Shown: positions 33,086 through 41,980 of the stretch, one piece after another
How positions within the stretch are numbered: position 1 is the stretch's first letter
How the letters are laid out: each line of letters opens with the position of its first letter
NCBI GenBank assembly: GCA_045600105.1
Contig: JAZRXG010000034.1
Location: 47,330 to 111,329 of the forward strand
DNA: 64,000 nt
Direction: 5' to 3'
From: UBA1206 sp045600105
GTDB taxonomy: Bacteria > Bacillota > Clostridia > Oscillospirales > CAG-382
Position numbers and translations under genes: made by a program
The notes under the pieces: model-generated
Told to the model about the DNA's origin: nothing
Seen by the model: only the letters and a program-made list of their open reading frames with translations
Databases searched by the model: none

Positions 33086-34359
33086 TTGCGTTCCTCCTTT
33101 GGTGTTATCAGCGAAAGGCACATACAGTCGTCCGAGAAGAAGCGGAGGCATTCCTCGGCATATTCCTTCGTTATTTCCGCCGTGATCTCGGGGTAGTCGA
33201 ACATATCGTCACCCTCGAGAGCGAACGAAATGAACGAGTCGGTGACAGAATCGGGCGAATCAAAATCGTAAACGAGGTCGGCGTAGTGCGCTTTTTTGAC
33301 TCTTTCAAAGTCGCCTGCGTCAAATCCGTTTTTCTTTGCGTCGTTAATCCGCTCTTTGATTTTTTCATAGAGCTTTTCCGGCTGCTTCGAGTATCCCGAA
33401 AGCCCAATGAAAAACGCCTTTCGCATCGTCTGATAACTGCTTCCGAACGACTCGAAAAGCCCGTTTTCATAGCAATCGCTGTAAAAATCGCCCGACTGAC
33501 CGAAAAGCAGGGTGACGATGAGCTCTATCGCCGCGAATTCCTTCATATTTCCGACCGCGCCGTTTTTGTCAAGCCTGATACCGACCGAAAAAAGCGGAAG
33601 AGAAACGTCAAATTCCGCCGACGCGAACGGTACGACGTCAATATTTCCGAACGGTATCGGCTCGGGTACGTATTTGGGACGAGGCTTGATGTGTCCCGTG
33701 ACCTCGTTCACCACCTCGGCGACTTTGTCGGCGTCGACGTTTCCGCAGACGCACAGCGCCATGTCCGAAAGACGGTAGGCAAAAGTCCGGCAGGCTTCAA
33801 GGTCTTTTTTAGTTATCGACGTCACCGATTCCACCGTTCCGCCGGGGTCGGCGCTGAGGGAAGTATTGCCGTAAAGGCATCTCATCATGGCTCTGTGGCA
33901 TTGCCACGACGGATTGTCGAGGTACATTTTGAGCTCCTGGATGATTATGCCTTTTTCTTTTTTTACCGATTTTTCGGTAAAATGCGGGTTCGTGACGTGC
34001 TTCAGCAGCACTCTCAGGTTGTCGTATATATTGTCGGTCGCCGAAAACAGATATACCGTTTTGTCGCCCGCGGTGTACGCGTTGGCGTCACCGCCGAAAG
34101 CCGCGTACTGTTCAAAGGCGTCGCCTTCCTTCGTTTCGAACATCTTGTGCTCGAGAAAATGGGCGCTGCCCTCGATGACCTTGAATTTTTCGTTTTTGTC
34201 GTCGACGCAGACCGTGTCGCACGAGCCGAAGTTCACGGCGAATACCGCCGACGCCGAGGACGTGTTTTTCGGTATGACGTAAACGTCAAGACCGTTTTCG
34301 AACGACATTTTTATGTATTTTTCTTTGACGCGTGTGGAATATTTTTCCGTTATCGTCAT
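33082..34359 (-). CDS. yfmH: M16 peptidase, EF-P modification-associated YfmH
   Basis: A 425-residue M16-family protein. The inverted zinc motif HFLEH (H67, E70, H71) is present, so this is the catalytic-type member of the pair. Other family marks are DANAYTAGDKTVYLFSA and EKGIIIQELKMY. In Bacillus, YfmH and YfmF are linked to the 5-aminopentanol modification of elongation factor P. Start ATG 34359 overlaps the yfmF stop by ATGA; the open frame further upstream is yfmF antiphase sequence. Confidence 0.9.
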   Translation of the reverse strand: MTITEKYSTRVKEKYIKMSFENGLDVYVIPKNTSSASAVFAVNFGSCDTVCVDDKNEKFKVIEGSAHFLEHKMFETKEGDAFEQYAAFGGDANAYTAGDKTVYLFSATDNIYDNLRVLLKHVTNPHFTEKSVKKEKGIIIQELKMYLDNPSWQCHRAMMRCLYGNTSLSADPGGTVESVTSITKKDLEACRTFAYRLSDMALCVCGNVDADKVAEVVNEVTGHIKPRPKYVPEPIPFGNIDVVPFASAEFDVSLPLFSVGIRLDKNGAVGNMKEFAAIELIVTLLFGQSGDFYSDCYENGLFESFGSSYQTMRKAFFIGLSGYSKQPEKLYEKIKERINDAKKNGFDAGDFERVKKAHYADLVYDFDSPDSVTDSFISFALEGDDMFDYPEITAEITKEYAEECLRFFSDDCMCLSLITPKEERK

Positions 34360-35624
34360 GTTCTGGTTCCTTTCAGCAGAAAAACGGTGTCGGGTGTGAT
34401 GCCCTTCGCCGCGTTCACCACGTCGTCGAGCGTAACTTTTTCGATTTCTTTTATGTATTCTTCGGGGGATACGACGTATTCCTGAAGTATCTTCGTCCCG
34501 TAATACGAGCAAAGCTGGGAAGTGTCGTCGGTGACGGCTTTGCAGGCGTTTATCACCGAAGAAACGGCGCTTTCGAATTCTTCCTTGCTGACGACTCCGT
34601 TTTTCACGTTGTCGAGCTCGGCAAGTACGGCGTCGCGCACCTTTTTCGATTTTGATTCGTCGATGCCCGAGGTGACGAACATAACGCCCTTTCTTCTGTC
34701 GAGCGACGACGTACAGTAGTAGCAGAGCGATCTCTTTTCGCGCACGTTCATAAAAAGCTTTGAGATAGGTGACTGCGAAAAAATATCGATGAAAAGCGTA
34801 AGGGAAGGCGATATTTTCTTCCACGGTTCGCCGTCGATGCGGAATCCCATGACGAGCGTGGACTGTTCCGTGTCGGCGTTTTCGGAAAAAGACCTGACCT
34901 TGTCGGCTCTGTTCACGTATTTCGTTTCGGGAAGGGAAGACGGACGGGGAGCAAACGGCAGATATTCCTTCACGGCGCCGCAGAGCGAGTCCTCGTCGTA
35001 ATTTCCGGCAAAGATGATATTGACGACGGCGTTGTTCATAAGATAAAAGTAAAACTTTGTTAGCGACGCGGGCGTGACGGCGTCGATGAGCTTCATATCA
35101 CCGCCGGACTGCACCGAATACGCTTCGCCCTCGCACATAAGCTCCACCGCGCGCTTAACCGCGTAACGGGGCTTGTTGTTGGCGACGGCAAGCATCTGCT
35201 CGCGCAATGAACTTTTTTCGCGTTCGAGATATTTCGCGTCGAATTCTCCATTCACGAAATACGGGTCGAATATGAATTCGCCGAGCAGCTCGATGCCTCT
35301 TTTGAATATGTCTTCGTTATTTATGGCATATTCGTTTTTCAGGCAGGAAAGACCGAACGAAAGCGTCAGCATTTCGCCGGTCTTGGATTGATTGACGTCT
35401 ATCGAGCAGGCGTAGTTGTCTTCGCAGACGGCGCACAGTTCCTTTACGCTCGGGTATCGCGCGCTTCCGCGCAGCATTACCTTGTAAAGGAGCGACGTGT
35501 TCGTCGCGTTTCCGGCGTCAAGCGGCAGCGTCATGTTGACGAGCAGCGACTGCGATTTGCTTTTGTCACCGAAAACGGCGGTCAGAGTAACGCCCTCCGA
35601 AAGACGTGTGATTTTGTGAGTCAT
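34356..35624 (-). CDS. yfmF: M16-like protein, EF-P modification-associated YfmF
   Basis: A 422-residue M16-fold protein lacking the HxxEH zinc motif in the usual N-terminal position (the region reads LLYKVMLRGSARYPS), as expected for YfmF. The C-terminal half keeps the substrate-binding style REKRSLCYY...SGIDESK. It is translationally coupled to yfmH. The two probably form a heterodimer, by analogy to other M16 pairs. Neither efp nor the ymfI-type reductase is in the window. Confidence 0.88.
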   Translation of the reverse strand: MTHKITRLSEGVTLTAVFGDKSKSQSLLVNMTLPLDAGNATNTSLLYKVMLRGSARYPSVKELCAVCEDNYACSIDVNQSKTGEMLTLSFGLSCLKNEYAINNEDIFKRGIELLGEFIFDPYFVNGEFDAKYLEREKSSLREQMLAVANNKPRYAVKRAVELMCEGEAYSVQSGGDMKLIDAVTPASLTKFYFYLMNNAVVNIIFAGNYDEDSLCGAVKEYLPFAPRPSSLPETKYVNRADKVRSFSENADTEQSTLVMGFRIDGEPWKKISPSLTLFIDIFSQSPISKLFMNVREKRSLCYYCTSSLDRRKGVMFVTSGIDESKSKKVRDAVLAELDNVKNGVVSKEEFESAVSSVINACKAVTDDTSQLCSYYGTKILQEYVVSPEEYIKEIEKVTLDDVVNAAKGITPDTVFLLKGTRT

Positions 35625-35627
35625 ATA

Positions 35628-36395
35628 TCAGAGTATCCTTTTCGCGGAATCCTTTTCGGTGTAAAGAACCGCGTTTTCATGTCTGCGGAGTATCGTGCAG
35701 GGGCAGTATTCGCCTATCCCGCCGTTCAGCATGGTATAGACCGCGTCCGCCTTGGTGGGAGCGGGCACTACGCAGAAAACGTATCTCGGAGCGACGAGGG
35801 TGGGGATGGTGAGCGTGACCGCGTGCGTCGGTACATCGCCGAGAGTCGCGAAGCAGCCGTCGTTGACCTGCTGGTTGCGGCAGATTTCGTCGAGAGAAAC
35901 GGTCTTGACCGCCTTTTCGTCGTTGAAAAACGCTTCGTGCGGGTCGTTGAAAGCAATGTGACCGTTTTCGCCGATGCCCATGCAGACGATATCGGGATCT
36001 GCTTTTTTAAGGAGCGACGCGTATCTTTCGCATTCGGCGTTTATGTCTTCCGCAGAACCGTTTATGTAATTGACCGATTTGAAAGGAACTTTTTCAAAAA
36101 GTCTGTCGCGTAAAAACTGACCGAACGCCTGGGGCGCCTTGAGGTCGAGCCCGACGTATTCGTCCATGTGGAAACCGTTTATGCGCGTGAAATCGATCGT
36201 CTTGTCGGCAATGAACGCCTCGAGAAAATCGTTCTGGCTCGGAGCGGCGGCGAAGATCATCGAGATCTCGTCTTTGACTTCAAGCAGTTTTTTGACGGCG
36301 GCAGCAACGTCCTTCGCCGCGGCAGCGCCCATATTAGTTCTGTTGTCGTAGACCCTGTATTCGAGATTATCGACTTTTCCTTGCTTTATTATCAT
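35628..36395 (-). CDS. nagB: Glucosamine-6-phosphate deaminase
   Basis: A 255-residue enzyme converting glucosamine-6-phosphate to fructose-6-phosphate and ammonia. Motifs GFHMDEYVGL (catalytic Asp) and GIGENGHIAFNDP (His/Asn/Asp) are intact. It lies 12 nt after nagA, forming the standard route for using N-acetylglucosamine. The order nagA-nagB is conserved. Confidence 0.96.
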   Translation of the reverse strand: MIIKQGKVDNLEYRVYDNRTNMGAAAAKDVAAAVKKLLEVKDEISMIFAAAPSQNDFLEAFIADKTIDFTRINGFHMDEYVGLDLKAPQAFGQFLRDRLFEKVPFKSVNYINGSAEDINAECERYASLLKKADPDIVCMGIGENGHIAFNDPHEAFFNDEKAVKTVSLDEICRNQQVNDGCFATLGDVPTHAVTLTIPTLVAPRYVFCVVPAPTKADAVYTMLNGGIGEYCPCTILRRHENAVLYTEKDSAKRIL

Positions 36396-36407
36396 TTTAA
36401 TTACCTC

Positions 36408-37574
36408 TCATTTTACTTGTTTTCCGCCGATGTATACTGCTTCTACGTTGACGTCGCCGTCAAACACGACAATGTCGGCATCGGCACCGGGGCGAAGTAC
36501 GCCCTTGTTTTTCATTCCGGCGATCTTTGCCGGAGTCATCGTCACCATTCTGACCGCGTCGGTCACCGGGGCGGACGCGTAGGTCATCATATTTCTTACG
36601 AGCACGTCGGTCGTGGCTATCGAGCCGGCGAACGCCGAACGGTCGGGCAGCTTTGCCACGCCGTCCTCGATAATGACCTCGTATCCGTTGGTGAGCGAGC
36701 CGATTATCATAGTCCCCGAGGTTCTTCCGGCGCCTCTGAGCGCGTCGGTGACGAGGGCGACCTTATCGGGACCGAGAGTTTTGTATATATATCTGAGCAA
36801 AGACGGCGGAAGATGACGTGCGTCCGCGATTATCTCGACCGTGAGGCCGTCTATCATGTATCCGCTTTCGATAAGTCCGGGGTGTCTGAAACCGCCGACG
36901 CGGACTATCGTGGACATTCCGCTGTAAAAATGCGCGAGATGAGTGTATCCGTTTTCAAACGCTTCAAGCGCCGTTTCGTATTCGGCGTTGGAGTGTCCCA
37001 TCGACGGCAGTATGCCGCGATCGGCAAGCACTCTGCCGAGCTCCATCGCGTTTTCGAGCTCGGGCGCTATCGTCCAGCGTTTAATGTATTTTCCGCCTTT
37101 TTCAAGTATCTTTTCGTAGTGTTCTTTCACGGGGACTTTAATGTATTTTTCATCCTGAGCGCCTTTCTGCTCCGGCGAAAAATACGGCCCTTCAAGGTGG
37201 ATGCCGTAAAGGCAGCCCTTGTCTCCGCTTTTTTCTATTTTTTCAAAAACGTCGAAAATGCCGAACAGCTCCTCGTCGGCGCAGGTGAGCGCGGTCGCGA
37301 GAAGAGAAGTCGTGCCGTGCTGTTCGTGAAGAGCGGCTATGCCGCGGAACGCTTCCTCGGTACCGTCCATGAAATCATAGCCTCCGCCTCCGTGGACGTG
37401 CAGATCGATGAATCCCGGGGAGACGTATTTGTTTCCGTGATCGCGGACGTCGAACCCGACGTCGTCGTTTTTAGCCCTTCCGACGTAGGTTATTTTTCCG
37501 TCTTCAAACGTTACTTCGCCGTTTTCTATAACGCGCATCGGTGTAATGATATTGCCTTTGATTTTGATACCCAT
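36408..37574 (-). CDS. nagA: N-acetylglucosamine-6-phosphate deacetylase
   Basis: A 388-residue amidohydrolase. Metal and substrate motifs are FIDLHVHGGGGYDFMDGT, HLEGPYFSPEQKGA, SMGHSNAEYETA, THLAHFYSGMS and LVTDALRGAG. The HVHGGG metal motif keeps HxH. It supplies glucosamine-6-phosphate to NagB. It follows ispF by 4 nt. No sugar transporter or GntR-type regulator is adjacent. Confidence 0.95.
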   Translation of the reverse strand: MGIKIKGNIITPMRVIENGEVTFEDGKITYVGRAKNDDVGFDVRDHGNKYVSPGFIDLHVHGGGGYDFMDGTEEAFRGIAALHEQHGTTSLLATALTCADEELFGIFDVFEKIEKSGDKGCLYGIHLEGPYFSPEQKGAQDEKYIKVPVKEHYEKILEKGGKYIKRWTIAPELENAMELGRVLADRGILPSMGHSNAEYETALEAFENGYTHLAHFYSGMSTIVRVGGFRHPGLIESGYMIDGLTVEIIADARHLPPSLLRYIYKTLGPDKVALVTDALRGAGRTSGTMIIGSLTNGYEVIIEDGVAKLPDRSAFAGSIATTDVLVRNMMTYASAPVTDAVRMVTMTPAKIAGMKNKGVLRPGADADIVVFDGDVNVEAVYIGGKQVK

Positions 37575-37578
37575 TGAA

Positions 37579-38046
37579 TCAGCTTCTTTCTATAAGACAT
37601 ACCGCGTGGCAGGCGATCCCGTTTCCGGCAATGCCGAGACCTTCTTCCGTGGTCGCCTTGATGTTTATTCTGTCGGCTTCCGTGTCGAGCGCGGAAGCAA
37701 CGGCGTTTATCATATTTACGATATTTTTTGCCATTTTGGGCTTTTCCGCCACTATCGTGACGTCGATATTTGAAATGACGTAACCTTTTTCTCTGATGAG
37801 TTCGTTGGTTTTTTTAAGAAGAGAAGCCCCCGAAGCGTTTTCATATTCGTCATCGTTGTCGGGGAACTGATGACCAATGTCACGGAGCCCCGCCGCGCCG
37901 AGCAGCGAATCGCAAATCGCGTGGCTCACGACGTCGCCGTCTGAATGAGCGAGCAGACTGAGGCCGCTGTCAAATTTAACGCAGCCGAGATAAAGCGGCT
38001 TGTCTCCGCCGAAGCGGTGTACGTCGTATCCGTGTCCTATCTTCAT
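37579..38046 (-). CDS. ispF: 2-C-methyl-D-erythritol 2,4-cyclodiphosphate synthase
   Basis: A 155-residue enzyme of the MEP isoprenoid pathway. The N-terminus MKIGHGYDVHRF carries the metal ligands D8 and H10; HSDGDVVSHAICDSLLGA and DIGHQFPD follow; the C-terminus has KATTEEGLG. I use ATG 38046, one nt after the ispD stop. The 9-codon longer frame would extend into ispD and has no motif support. Confidence 0.96.
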   Translation of the reverse strand: MKIGHGYDVHRFGGDKPLYLGCVKFDSGLSLLAHSDGDVVSHAICDSLLGAAGLRDIGHQFPDNDDEYENASGASLLKKTNELIREKGYVISNIDVTIVAEKPKMAKNIVNMINAVASALDTEADRINIKATTEEGLGIAGNGIACHAVCLIERS

Positions 38047-38047
38047 A

Positions 38048-38743
38048 TTATAATATATTGCCTCTCTCTTCAAGGAAGTTTATCGCTTTCGCGATCTTTA
38101 TATCGTCCGGAGTCGTCAGTTTCATATTGAGCGGCGAGCATTCGACGTAGCTCACGGTAAATCCCGCGTGCTCGGCGATCGACGTGTCGTCGGTCGAAAC
38201 GAAGCCGTCCTTGAGCGCTTTCGCGCGCGAGACGATGTATACGTCTTTTTTGAAAATCTGCGGTGTCTGTACCGCTCTCAGGTTATCGCGTTTTGGGGTA
38301 TACAGGCATTTTTCTTCTTCGCTTATATACTTGACCGTGTCCGTCACCCTTGTGCAGGCGCAGGAAGCACCGGTCTTTATCGCTTCGGAAATGAGCTTTT
38401 CGACTTCGTCGACCGTGATGAACGGACGGGCGCAGTCGTGTATGCAGACAAAATCGGCTTTTTTCGCGGCTTTCACCCCGTTTGCCGCGGAATCCGCTCT
38501 GCTTTTTCCGCCTTCGGCGAAAGAGAACGGCTTGCCTGTTTTTATAAGCGGCGCGAAAACGTCGGCGTCTTTCGTGACGACGATTATCTCGCCGACGCTC
38601 TTGCAGTCTGAAAACGTTTCGACGACTCTCTCAAGCAGCGTCTTGTTCCCCAGCTTGATAAGCGGCTTGGAAACGCCGCCCATACGGGCGCCGCTTCCTG
38701 CCGCTAATATTATTGCCGAAACGAAAGGCTTGTCAGCCTTCAT
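38048..38743 (-). CDS. ispD: 2-C-methyl-D-erythritol 4-phosphate cytidylyltransferase
   Basis: A 231-residue MEP-pathway enzyme forming CDP-methylerythritol. The CTP-binding motif AIILAAGSGARMGG, then DCARPFITVDEV, TDTVKY and AVQTPQIF are diagnostic. Start ATG 38743 overlaps the preceding subunit gene by 11 nt. It forms an ispD-ispF pair with no gap. Confidence 0.95.
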   Translation of the reverse strand: MKADKPFVSAIILAAGSGARMGGVSKPLIKLGNKTLLERVVETFSDCKSVGEIIVVTKDADVFAPLIKTGKPFSFAEGGKSRADSAANGVKAAKKADFVCIHDCARPFITVDEVEKLISEAIKTGASCACTRVTDTVKYISEEEKCLYTPKRDNLRAVQTPQIFKKDVYIVSRAKALKDGFVSTDDTSIAEHAGFTVSYVECSPLNMKLTTPDDIKIAKAINFLEERGNIL

Positions 38744-39266
38744 AAGCGTAACCGATCTCAAACGCTTTGAGGTTGAGCTCGGCAAGCTCGGGTTTTGCCT
38801 TGGGAGCGGACTCCTTCAGGCAGGCAGCAAAATATTCTTTGGTGAAAATTCCCGTCTTTTTGATGATGTAACCGAGCATTACGACGTTGGCAAGCTTGGA
38901 AAAACCGCCTTTGTCGGCAATGGAGGTCGCGGGGATGTATTCAGCCTTGACGTCATCACGGGCGCATTTGGTGTCGATGAGAGCGGAGTCGATGAAAACG
39001 TATCCGCCTTTCTTTACCGCGCCGATGAATTTGTCAAAAGAGGGTTTGTTGAACGCGACGAGAATGTCGGGGTTGGTGACGAGGGGAGAACCTACGGGCT
39101 CGTCTTCGATGTTGACGGAGCAGTTGCAGGTACCGCCGCGCATTTCGGGGCCGTAAGAGGGAAGCCACGAAACTTCCTTACCGCCGTTCATACCGGCAAG
39201 AACTAACTGTTTGCCGGCGAAAAGTATACCTTGTCCGCCGAAACCGGCCAAAAGGATTGCAGGCAT
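38733..39266 (-). CDS. 2-oxoacid:ferredoxin oxidoreductase gamma subunit
   Basis: A 177-residue subunit. The N-terminus MPAILLAGFGGQGILFAGK and SYGPEMRGGTCNC are typical of the KorC/VorA-type gamma chain. ATG 39266 has AAGGAGG upstream. It completes the four-gene set with alpha, beta and delta. Its 3' end overlaps ispD. Confidence 0.92.
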   Translation of the reverse strand: MPAILLAGFGGQGILFAGKQLVLAGMNGGKEVSWLPSYGPEMRGGTCNCSVNIEDEPVGSPLVTNPDILVAFNKPSFDKFIGAVKKGGYVFIDSALIDTKCARDDVKAEYIPATSIADKGGFSKLANVVMLGYIIKKTGIFTKEYFAACLKESAPKAKPELAELNLKAFEIGYAYEG

Positions 39267-39267
39267 T

Positions 39268-40014
39268 TTATTTTTCCTCCTTCGTAACGTCTTTGTACAC
39301 ACCGAGAGGGTAATGCTCGATCATGTTCGTTCTGAGCCATTCGAGCGCCTTGTCGGGAGTGAGTCCCCAGTTGGTGGGGCAGGACGAAAGGACTTCCACT
39401 ATGGAAAGACCGAGTTTCTTCTGCTGGATCTCGAAAGCCTTCTTGATGGCTTTCTTGGCGGCAACTACGTTCTTGACGCAGTCGACCGAAACACGTTCGG
39501 CGTAAGCGGTACCGTCGAGAGTCGCGAGAAGCTCGCAGATACGGATGGGGTTGCCCTGGATCTCTTTCTTGCGTCCGTAAGGCGTGGTGGTGGTGACCTG
39601 ACCGAGAAGGGTGGTGGGCGCCATCTGACCGCCGGTCATACCGTAGATCGCGTTGTTGATGAATATGATCGTGATGTTTTCACCTCTTGCGCCGACGTGA
39701 ACGGTCTCGGCGGTGCCGATCGCGGCAAGGTCGCCGTCGCCCTGATAGGTGAATACGACTTTGTCGGGGTTGGCACGTCTGACGCCGGTCGCGACCGCGG
39801 GAGCTCTGCCGTGAGGCGCTTCTATCATATCGCAGTTGAAATAGTTATATGCGAAAACGGAGCAGCCGACGGGAGCGATGCCTACGGTCTGTCCTTCGAT
39901 ACCGAGTTCATCAATTACCTCTGCGACCAGACGGTGAACGATACCGTGAGTGCAGCCGGGGCAGTAATGGAAAGGAGTATCGGTTAGTGCATGGGGTTTG
40001 TCGAATACTACCAT
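39268..40014 (-). CDS. 2-oxoacid:ferredoxin oxidoreductase beta subunit (TPP)
   Basis: A 248-residue thiamine-diphosphate subunit. It opens with HYCPGCTHGIVHRL, with the CxxC used in related beta chains for a cluster, and has the TPP motif YQGDGDLAAIGTAE...NNAIYGMTGGQ. Together with alpha and gamma it decarboxylates a 2-oxoacid to the acyl-CoA and reduces ferredoxin. The sequence style fits 2-oxoglutarate or branched-chain oxoacid enzymes; which one cannot be settled here. Confidence 0.93.
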   Translation of the reverse strand: MVVFDKPHALTDTPFHYCPGCTHGIVHRLVAEVIDELGIEGQTVGIAPVGCSVFAYNYFNCDMIEAPHGRAPAVATGVRRANPDKVVFTYQGDGDLAAIGTAETVHVGARGENITIIFINNAIYGMTGGQMAPTTLLGQVTTTTPYGRKKEIQGNPIRICELLATLDGTAYAERVSVDCVKNVVAAKKAIKKAFEIQQKKLGLSIVEVLSSCPTNWGLTPDKALEWLRTNMIEHYPLGVYKDVTKEEK

Positions 40015-40027
40015 TGTTATGTCCTCC

Positions 40028-41080
40028 TTATTTGCTCAAACGAACGATCTCGTCGGTGATTTCGCCGACGGTGGGAATAACGCCGCCCGTTCTGCCGAAA
40101 TGGGTAACGGGACGTTTGCAGTCGGTGGCGACCTTGACGTCGTTGACCATCTGACCCATATTCATTTCAACGGAAATGAAGCGCTGGACCTTGTCGGCGA
40201 GCTTGTTGAGGGCTGCGGTGGGGAACGGATAAAGGGTTATGCAGCGGAAGAGACCGGCTTTGATGCCTTTTTCTCTTGCGGCTTTGACGGCGGATTTGGC
40301 GATCCTCGCGGTGATGCCGTAGGAAACGATGACCACGTCGGCGTCGTCGCAGAGATATTCTTCGTACATGACCTCGTTTTCTTCAAGGGCTTTATATCTC
40401 TTGAATCTGTCGACGACGATCTCTTCGAGTACGTTCGGTTCGATGTAAAGGCTGTTGATGATGTTGTGCTTGCGTTCGTTGTTATGACCGCAGCACGCCC
40501 AGGTCTTGGGCGGGAGTTCGCGCGCGACTCTTTCCTCAAAGTCAACGGGTTCCATCATCTGACCGAGAGCGCCGTCGGCGAGTATCATCGCGGGCATACG
40601 GTACTGATCGGCAAGGTCGAAAGCGAGTCCGGTGAGGGACGCCATTTCCTGAACGGAAGCGGGAGCGAGCACGATGAGGTGAAGGTCGCCGTGACCGGGA
40701 GCCTTTGTAGCCTGGTTATAGTCGGACTGTGCGGGCTGGATGCCGCCGAGACCGGGGCCGCCGCGCTGTACGTTGACGATGACGCAGGGAAGGTCGGAAC
40801 CGGCTATGTAGGAGATACCTTCGCTTTTGAGCGAGATTCCGGGAGAAGACGAAGAAGTGATGGCTCTCGCGCCGGAAGCGGTCGCGCCGAGCACCATGTT
40901 GATGGCGGCTATTTCGCTTTCAGCCTGAAGGCAGAGACCGCCTCTTTTGGGCATCTGTTTTGCCATGTACTCCGAAAGCTCGGTCTGCGGGGTGATGGGG
41001 TAACCGAAGAAGAGCTTGCAGCCGCTTCTGATGGCGGCTTCGGCGATGGCTTCGTTACCTTTCATAAGCATTTTCGACAT
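40028..41080 (-). CDS. 2-oxoacid:ferredoxin oxidoreductase alpha subunit (VorB/KorA-like)
   Basis: A 350-residue subunit. MLMKGNEAIAEAAIRSGC and FFGYPITPQTELSEYMA are signatures, with SSSPGISLKSEGI and QRGGPGLGG in the pyrimidine-binding part. The protein is most like the VorB (2-oxoisovalerate) and KorA (2-oxoglutarate) chains. It is 3 nt from the ferredoxin-like delta gene upstream and 13 nt from beta. Confidence 0.93.
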   Translation of the reverse strand: MSKMLMKGNEAIAEAAIRSGCKLFFGYPITPQTELSEYMAKQMPKRGGLCLQAESEIAAINMVLGATASGARAITSSSSPGISLKSEGISYIAGSDLPCVIVNVQRGGPGLGGIQPAQSDYNQATKAPGHGDLHLIVLAPASVQEMASLTGLAFDLADQYRMPAMILADGALGQMMEPVDFEERVARELPPKTWACCGHNNERKHNIINSLYIEPNVLEEIVVDRFKRYKALEENEVMYEEYLCDDADVVIVSYGITARIAKSAVKAAREKGIKAGLFRCITLYPFPTAALNKLADKVQRFISVEMNMGQMVNDVKVATDCKRPVTHFGRTGGVIPTVGEITDEIVRLSK

Positions 41081-41083
41081 CGT

Positions 41084-41296
41084 TCACACCTCTTTTTCCA
41101 CTTTGATTACCACGTCGGGACACATGGTCGCGCACATTGCGCAGCCAAGGCATTTATCCATCTCGGTGACGGTGGCGGGATGGTAGCCTTTTGCGTTGAT
41201 CTCTTCCTTGTTGAGGAAGATGATCTTCTTGGGGCACGCGAGAACACAAAGTCCGCAGCCCTTGCAGAGATTCTTGTTGAAAGTCACTCTGTTCAT
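41084..41296 (-). CDS. 4Fe-4S ferredoxin-type delta subunit
   Basis: A 70-residue protein with two CxxCxxCxxxC clusters, CKGCGLCVLACP and CLGCAMCATMCP. It is the electron-transfer delta chain of the oxidoreductase encoded directly downstream and is the first gene of that set. Confidence 0.93.
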   Translation of the reverse strand: MNRVTFNKNLCKGCGLCVLACPKKIIFLNKEEINAKGYHPATVTEMDKCLGCAMCATMCPDVVIKVEKEV

Positions 41297-41329
41297 TACG
41301 ATTCCTCTTTTCTGGGTTTTTATGGTTTT

Positions 41330-41980
41330 TTAATATAGTTTTTTCGTTACGTCTTCAATGACCGTGTCGCCTTCACCGGCGTTGGCTCTGAAAGCCGTGG
41401 TCATCACAATGGGGAGGGAAACGGAGGAAGCGAATTCTTCGGCGCTCTTCCGTGCCGAATCGACCGTTTCTTTCGTCGTTTCGGCGCCGAGGTTCGAATT
41501 GTTGATTATCCCCGTTACCTTAAGGGCGGTCGCGTTTTCGATCGAACGCAGGGAAGCGACCGATATTTCGGTGTCGACGTTTTCGGGACGGAAACGGTTG
41601 AAAACGTAGTACATATCGTACCCGATCTCCTCGTATCTGTCGCGGAATCCTCTGAGCACCACCGCGCCTTCCTCGTTTCCGCCCACGTCGGTCACGGAGT
41701 ACCTGACTCCGTCAAAGATGAGGGGGAGGGACGGCGGGAGCGTCGGGATGTCGACGTTGGTGTTGGCGAACTGCGGGAGCAGCACCTCCACACCGTTTTC
41801 TTTCAAGAACGCGGCGTTGTCGGCGGTGCGGAAATACGGGTTGACCGTATCCATATCGGCAATGCAGACGTTGAGCCCCTTCCTCCCCGCTTCGAGCGCG
41901 AGGTTGACGGCGACGTTGGTCTTTCCGGTGCCGAAATGACCGCAGATTATGACCGCTTTGTGTCTGAATAGTTCTGTCAT
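41330..41980 (-). CDS. ParA/MinD-like P-loop ATPase
   Basis: A 216-residue protein with the P-loop GHFGTGKTN (residues 14-22). Then come CIADMDTVNPYFR and VTDVGGNEEGAVVL, the Walker B-like Asp and the DVGG loop of the SIMIBI class. It starts on the U32 gene stop (TAATG overlap) and lies 33 nt before the ferredoxin subunit gene. Position suggests a role with the oxidoreductase, perhaps cluster or subunit assembly; this is inference. The family is otherwise uncharacterised. Confidence 0.78.
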   Translation of the reverse strand: MTELFRHKAVIICGHFGTGKTNVAVNLALEAGRKGLNVCIADMDTVNPYFRTADNAAFLKENGVEVLLPQFANTNVDIPTLPPSLPLIFDGVRYSVTDVGGNEEGAVVLRGFRDRYEEIGYDMYYVFNRFRPENVDTEISVASLRSIENATALKVTGIINNSNLGAETTKETVDSARKSAEEFASSVSLPIVMTTAFRANAGEGDTVIEDVTKKLY

